Shown piece after piece: positions 3,818-6,189 of a stretch of DNA of 6,189 nt. Position 1 is the first letter of the stretch. Every line of letters starts with the position of its first letter. A program made the translations under genes and the position numbers. The notes beneath the pieces were generated by a model. That model was not told where the DNA came from. It saw only the letters and a list, made by a program, of their open reading frames with translations, and made no database searches. Location: NCBI GenBank assembly GCA_014378125.1, contig JACMOG010000158.1, forward strand, positions 1 through 6,189, read 5' to 3'. Origin of the DNA: Vitreoscilla sp. (GTDB taxonomy: Bacteria; Pseudomonadota; Gammaproteobacteria; Burkholderiales; Burkholderiaceae).

Positions 3818-6189
3818 GCGATCCCTTGTCATCGCCGCCGTCTTTGCCGGCCTCCCCGCCGGCATCCCTCATGAACCGCGTCGTGGCCTCCTCCCTGGCG
3901 CAGCCGCTGCTCGTCGTCCTGATGATGCTCTTGCTGATCGGCGCGGGTGTGCGAGCGCTGCAGCGCCTGCCGGTGGACGCCTATCCGGACCTGTCGCCGC
4001 CCATCGTCGAGATCATCACGCAATGGCCAGGGCATACGGCCGAGGAAGTGGAGCGGCTGATCACGGTGCCGGTCGAGATCGGCATGAACGGCATTCCGAA
4101 GACCGACAAGGTCCGCTCGATCTCGCTGTACGGACTGTCGGACGTCATCCTCACGTTCCACGAAGGCGCCGGCGACGACTCCACGCGCCAGCAGGTGTTC
4201 AACCTGTTGCCGGGCGTCAGCCTGCCCGGCGGGGTCACGCCCACGGTGTCGCCACTGTCGTCGCCATCGGGCCTGATCTATCGATACGTGCTGCAGAGCC
4301 CGGATCGGTCGCCGATGGAGCTCAAGACCCTCGAGGCCTGGACGATCGAGCCCCAGTACAAGTCGGTTTCCGGCGTGGCGGACGATTCGGGATTCGGCGG
4401 CGGAACGATGCAGTACCAGGTGCTGCTCGATCCGGTGAAGGTGGCCGGCGCCGGCCTGTCGCCGCAGCAGGTGCAGGCCGCGCTGTCGGCCAACAACAGC
4501 AACTCCGGCGGCGGGTTCTACTCGCAGGGCGGCCAGTTCTACTACGTACGCGGACAGGGCCGCATCGAGACGCTGGAGGACATCGGCAACGCGGTGCTGG
4601 CCGTGCACGACGGCACCCCGATCCTGGTCAAGGACGTCGGTCGCGTGGTGATTGGCATCGCCCCGCGACTGGGCCAGTTCGGCTACGAGAAGCAGGACGA
4701 TGCGGTGGAAGGCGTCATCCGGTTGCGCACGGGCGAGAAGGCGCAGGACGTCCTGAAACAGGTCGAAGCGAAGACGAAGGAGCTCAACGAGCAGATCCTG
4801 CCGAAGGACGTGAAGATCGTGCCGTTCTACGACCGCAGCGACCTGATCGCCCTCACCACGAAGGCCGTCGAGGACAACCTGCTGCGCGGCATGGTGCTGG
4901 TCTTCGTGATCCTGCTGTTCTTCCTCTACGATTTCCGCGCCGGATTGATCGTCGCCATCACCATTCCGCTGGCGCTGCTGTTCGCGTTCATCTGCCTCGA
5001 CCTCCAGCAGACCTCGGCCAACCTGCTCTCGATCGGGGCGATCGATTTCGGCATCCTGGTCGACGGTGCCGTGGTGATGGTGGAAAACATCTTCCGCCAG
5101 GTCGCGCTGCGCACGGCGACGTCGGCCAACATCAAGGAGATCGTGCTCGCCGCCGCGGCGGAGGTCGATCGGCCGTTGTTCTATGCCTTCGCGGTGATCG
5201 TGGCCAGCTTCGTGCCCATCTACGTGTTGTCCGGGCCCTCGGGCACGCTGTTCAAGCCGATGGCCGACACCATGGTCTTCGCCCTGGTCGGCTCCCTGGT
5301 GGTCACGCTGGTGCTCCTGCCGGTGTTGTGCGCGTACTTCATGCGCAACGGTGTACGCGAGCGGCATAACGCCGCTTTCGAGTCCATCAAGTCGGCGTAT
5401 GGCAGGGGGCTTGATGCCTGCATCGCCCACCCCTGGTGGACGACGGCCGTCGCCGGCGTCGTGCTGGCCGGCTCGTTGCTGCTGCTTCCGTTCATCGGCG
5501 GCGAGTTCATGCCCCATCTGGACGAGGGCGCCCTGTGGGTCCGCGCGACCATGCCCTATACGATCTCGTTCGACGAGTCCGCGAAGATGACGCCCAGGAT
5601 CCGGGACATCCTGGGCTCGTTTCCCGAGGTCACCACGGTCGCCTCCGAGCTGGGGCGACCCGACGACGGCACCAATTCGACCGGCTTCTTCAACGTCGAG
5701 TTCTACGTCGCCCTGAAGCCCTATGCCCAATGGACGGGCCGCTATCGCACGAAGGCCGCGCTGACCGCGGCCATCGACCAGAAGCTGCAGGCATTTCCCG
5801 GCATCATCTTCAACTTCACCCAGCCGGCGGAGGATGCCGTCGACGAGGCAGGGTCGGGTCTCAAAAGCGCCCTGGCGGTCAAGGTCTTCGGGTCCGACCT
5901 GGACACGCTGCAACGCAAGGGCACGGCGATCAAGCAGATCCTCGAGAAGGTACGCGGTATCCACGATGTCACCCTGGTCAAGGAGCTGGGCCAGCCCAGC
6001 CTGACCATCAAGATCGATCGTGCCGCGATTGCCCGCTATGGCTTGAACGTCGACGACGTCAACGCCCTGATATCCACCGCCATCGGCGGTGGCGTGGCCA
6101 CGCAGGTGGTGCAGCAGGAAAAGCAGTTCGATCTCCTGGTGCGCCTCGATCGTCCCTACCGCGATACCCCCGAGGAGATCGGCAACATC
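3814..6189 (+). CDS. czcA: CzcA/CusA-family heavy-metal RND efflux pump (runs off right edge)
   Basis: The frame is open for 792 codons to the window edge; family members have about 1020-1070, so roughly a quarter is missing. TM1 (about 31-48) is followed by LPVDAYPDLSPPIVEI, a family hallmark, then the first periplasmic porter domain (about 50-345). TM2-TM6 lie near 357-373, 376-394, 403-424, 455-474 and 484-510; TM7 near 542-561 leads into GGEFMPHLDEGALW and the second porter domain. TM4 holds DFGILVDGAVVMVEN with D411, D417 and E424. These match the spacing of the proton-relay and transport residues of Cupriavidus CzcA, whereas Cu/Ag pumps have an AIG..VDAA version, so a divalent cation is favoured. 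The start chosen is GTG 3814, in a GTGA overlap with the adaptor stop and with AGG 8 nt upstream. ATG 3871 (MNRVVASSLAQP) fits the usual N-terminus of the family and is the alternative; it would subtract 19 from the numbering. The exact metal is not determined. Confidence 0.94.
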   Translation, partial: MSDPLSSPPSLPASPPASLMNRVVASSLAQPLLVVLMMLLLIGAGVRALQRLPVDAYPDLSPPIVEIITQWPGHTAEEVERLITVPVEIGMNGIPKTDKVRSISLYGLSDVILTFHEGAGDDSTRQQVFNLLPGVSLPGGVTPTVSPLSSPSGLIYRYVLQSPDRSPMELKTLEAWTIEPQYKSVSGVADDSGFGGGTMQYQVLLDPVKVAGAGLSPQQVQAALSANNSNSGGGFYSQGGQFYYVRGQGRIETLEDIGNAVLAVHDGTPILVKDVGRVVIGIAPRLGQFGYEKQDDAVEGVIRLRTGEKAQDVLKQVEAKTKELNEQILPKDVKIVPFYDRSDLIALTTKAVEDNLLRGMVLVFVILLFFLYDFRAGLIVAITIPLALLFAFICLDLQQTSANLLSIGAIDFGILVDGAVVMVENIFRQVALRTATSANIKEIVLAAAAEVDRPLFYAFAVIVASFVPIYVLSGPSGTLFKPMADTMVFALVGSLVVTLVLLPVLCAYFMRNGVRERHNAAFESIKSAYGRGLDACIAHPWWTTAVAGVVLAGSLLLLPFIGGEFMPHLDEGALWVRATMPYTISFDESAKMTPRIRDILGSFPEVTTVASELGRPDDGTNSTGFFNVEFYVALKPYAQWTGRYRTKAALTAAIDQKLQAFPGIIFNFTQPAEDAVDEAGSGLKSALAVKVFGSDLDTLQRKGTAIKQILEKVRGIHDVTLVKELGQPSLTIKIDRAAIARYGLNVDDVNALISTAIGGGVATQVVQQEKQFDLLVRLDRPYRDTPEEIGNI

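Noticed and set aside
2504..3865. A 453-codon minus-strand frame spanning the adaptor gene and both junctions
   Set aside because: It overlaps three well-supported genes, has an Arg/His-rich low-information product, and is explained by the same codon bias.
3762..5369. A 535-codon plus-strand frame overlapping the pump in another frame
   Set aside because: Its product is Arg/Gly/Ala-rich without domains, while the frame from 3814 gives continuous RND pump homology.
3829..5964. A 711-codon open frame on the minus strand, antisense to the pump gene
   Set aside because: The plus-strand frame encodes an unmistakable RND pump. The antisense product is dominated by Arg, His, Gln, Asp and Gly with no recognisable domain, as expected when the opposite strand has G/C at third positions.

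Overview
The window is GC-rich and has the strong G/C bias at third codon positions that opens long spurious reading frames on the opposite strand. The genes look proteobacterial. The mix of a membrane-anchored XRE regulator, a small DUF2946-like secreted protein and a NodT/CzcB/CzcA efflux set suggests a gammaproteobacterium of the Xanthomonadales (Xanthomonadaceae or Rhodanobacteraceae), but this is inferred from protein style only and no marker gene is present.

Layout: (1) Positions 1-383, minus strand: the first 127 codons of an XRE-type helix-turn-helix regulator with a transmembrane helix and the beginning of a DUF1648-like region; it runs off the left edge. (2) Positions 384-575: a divergent intergenic region with five head-to-tail 11-bp repeats (447-501), placed just upstream of a plausible -10 element for the regulator gene, and a short inverted repeat (510-529). 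(3) Positions 576-881, plus strand: a small exported Cys/His-containing protein of DUF2946 type. (4) Positions 882-1059: non-coding, with two short dyads. (5) Positions 1060-6189, plus strand: a tightly packed tripartite heavy-metal RND efflux operon made of a NodT-family outer-membrane lipoprotein, a CzcB/CusB-type periplasmic adaptor lipoprotein and a CzcA/CusA-type inner-membrane pump. Neighbouring genes overlap by 11 bp and 4 bp, so they are probably translationally coupled. The pump runs off the right edge after 792 codons.

Together the three operon products should form a proton-driven channel that moves a metal ion from the periplasm (or cytoplasm) to the outside. The pump carries the CzcA-type Asp/Asp/Glu motif in TM4 (D411, D417, E424) rather than the CusA-type motif, which points to divalent cations such as Zn, Co, Cd or Ni rather than Cu(I)/Ag(I). 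The DUF2946-like protein may be an accessory metal-binding factor.

Most of the window is conventional. The feature that known genes do not explain is the 11-bp tandem repeat array in the divergent promoter region.
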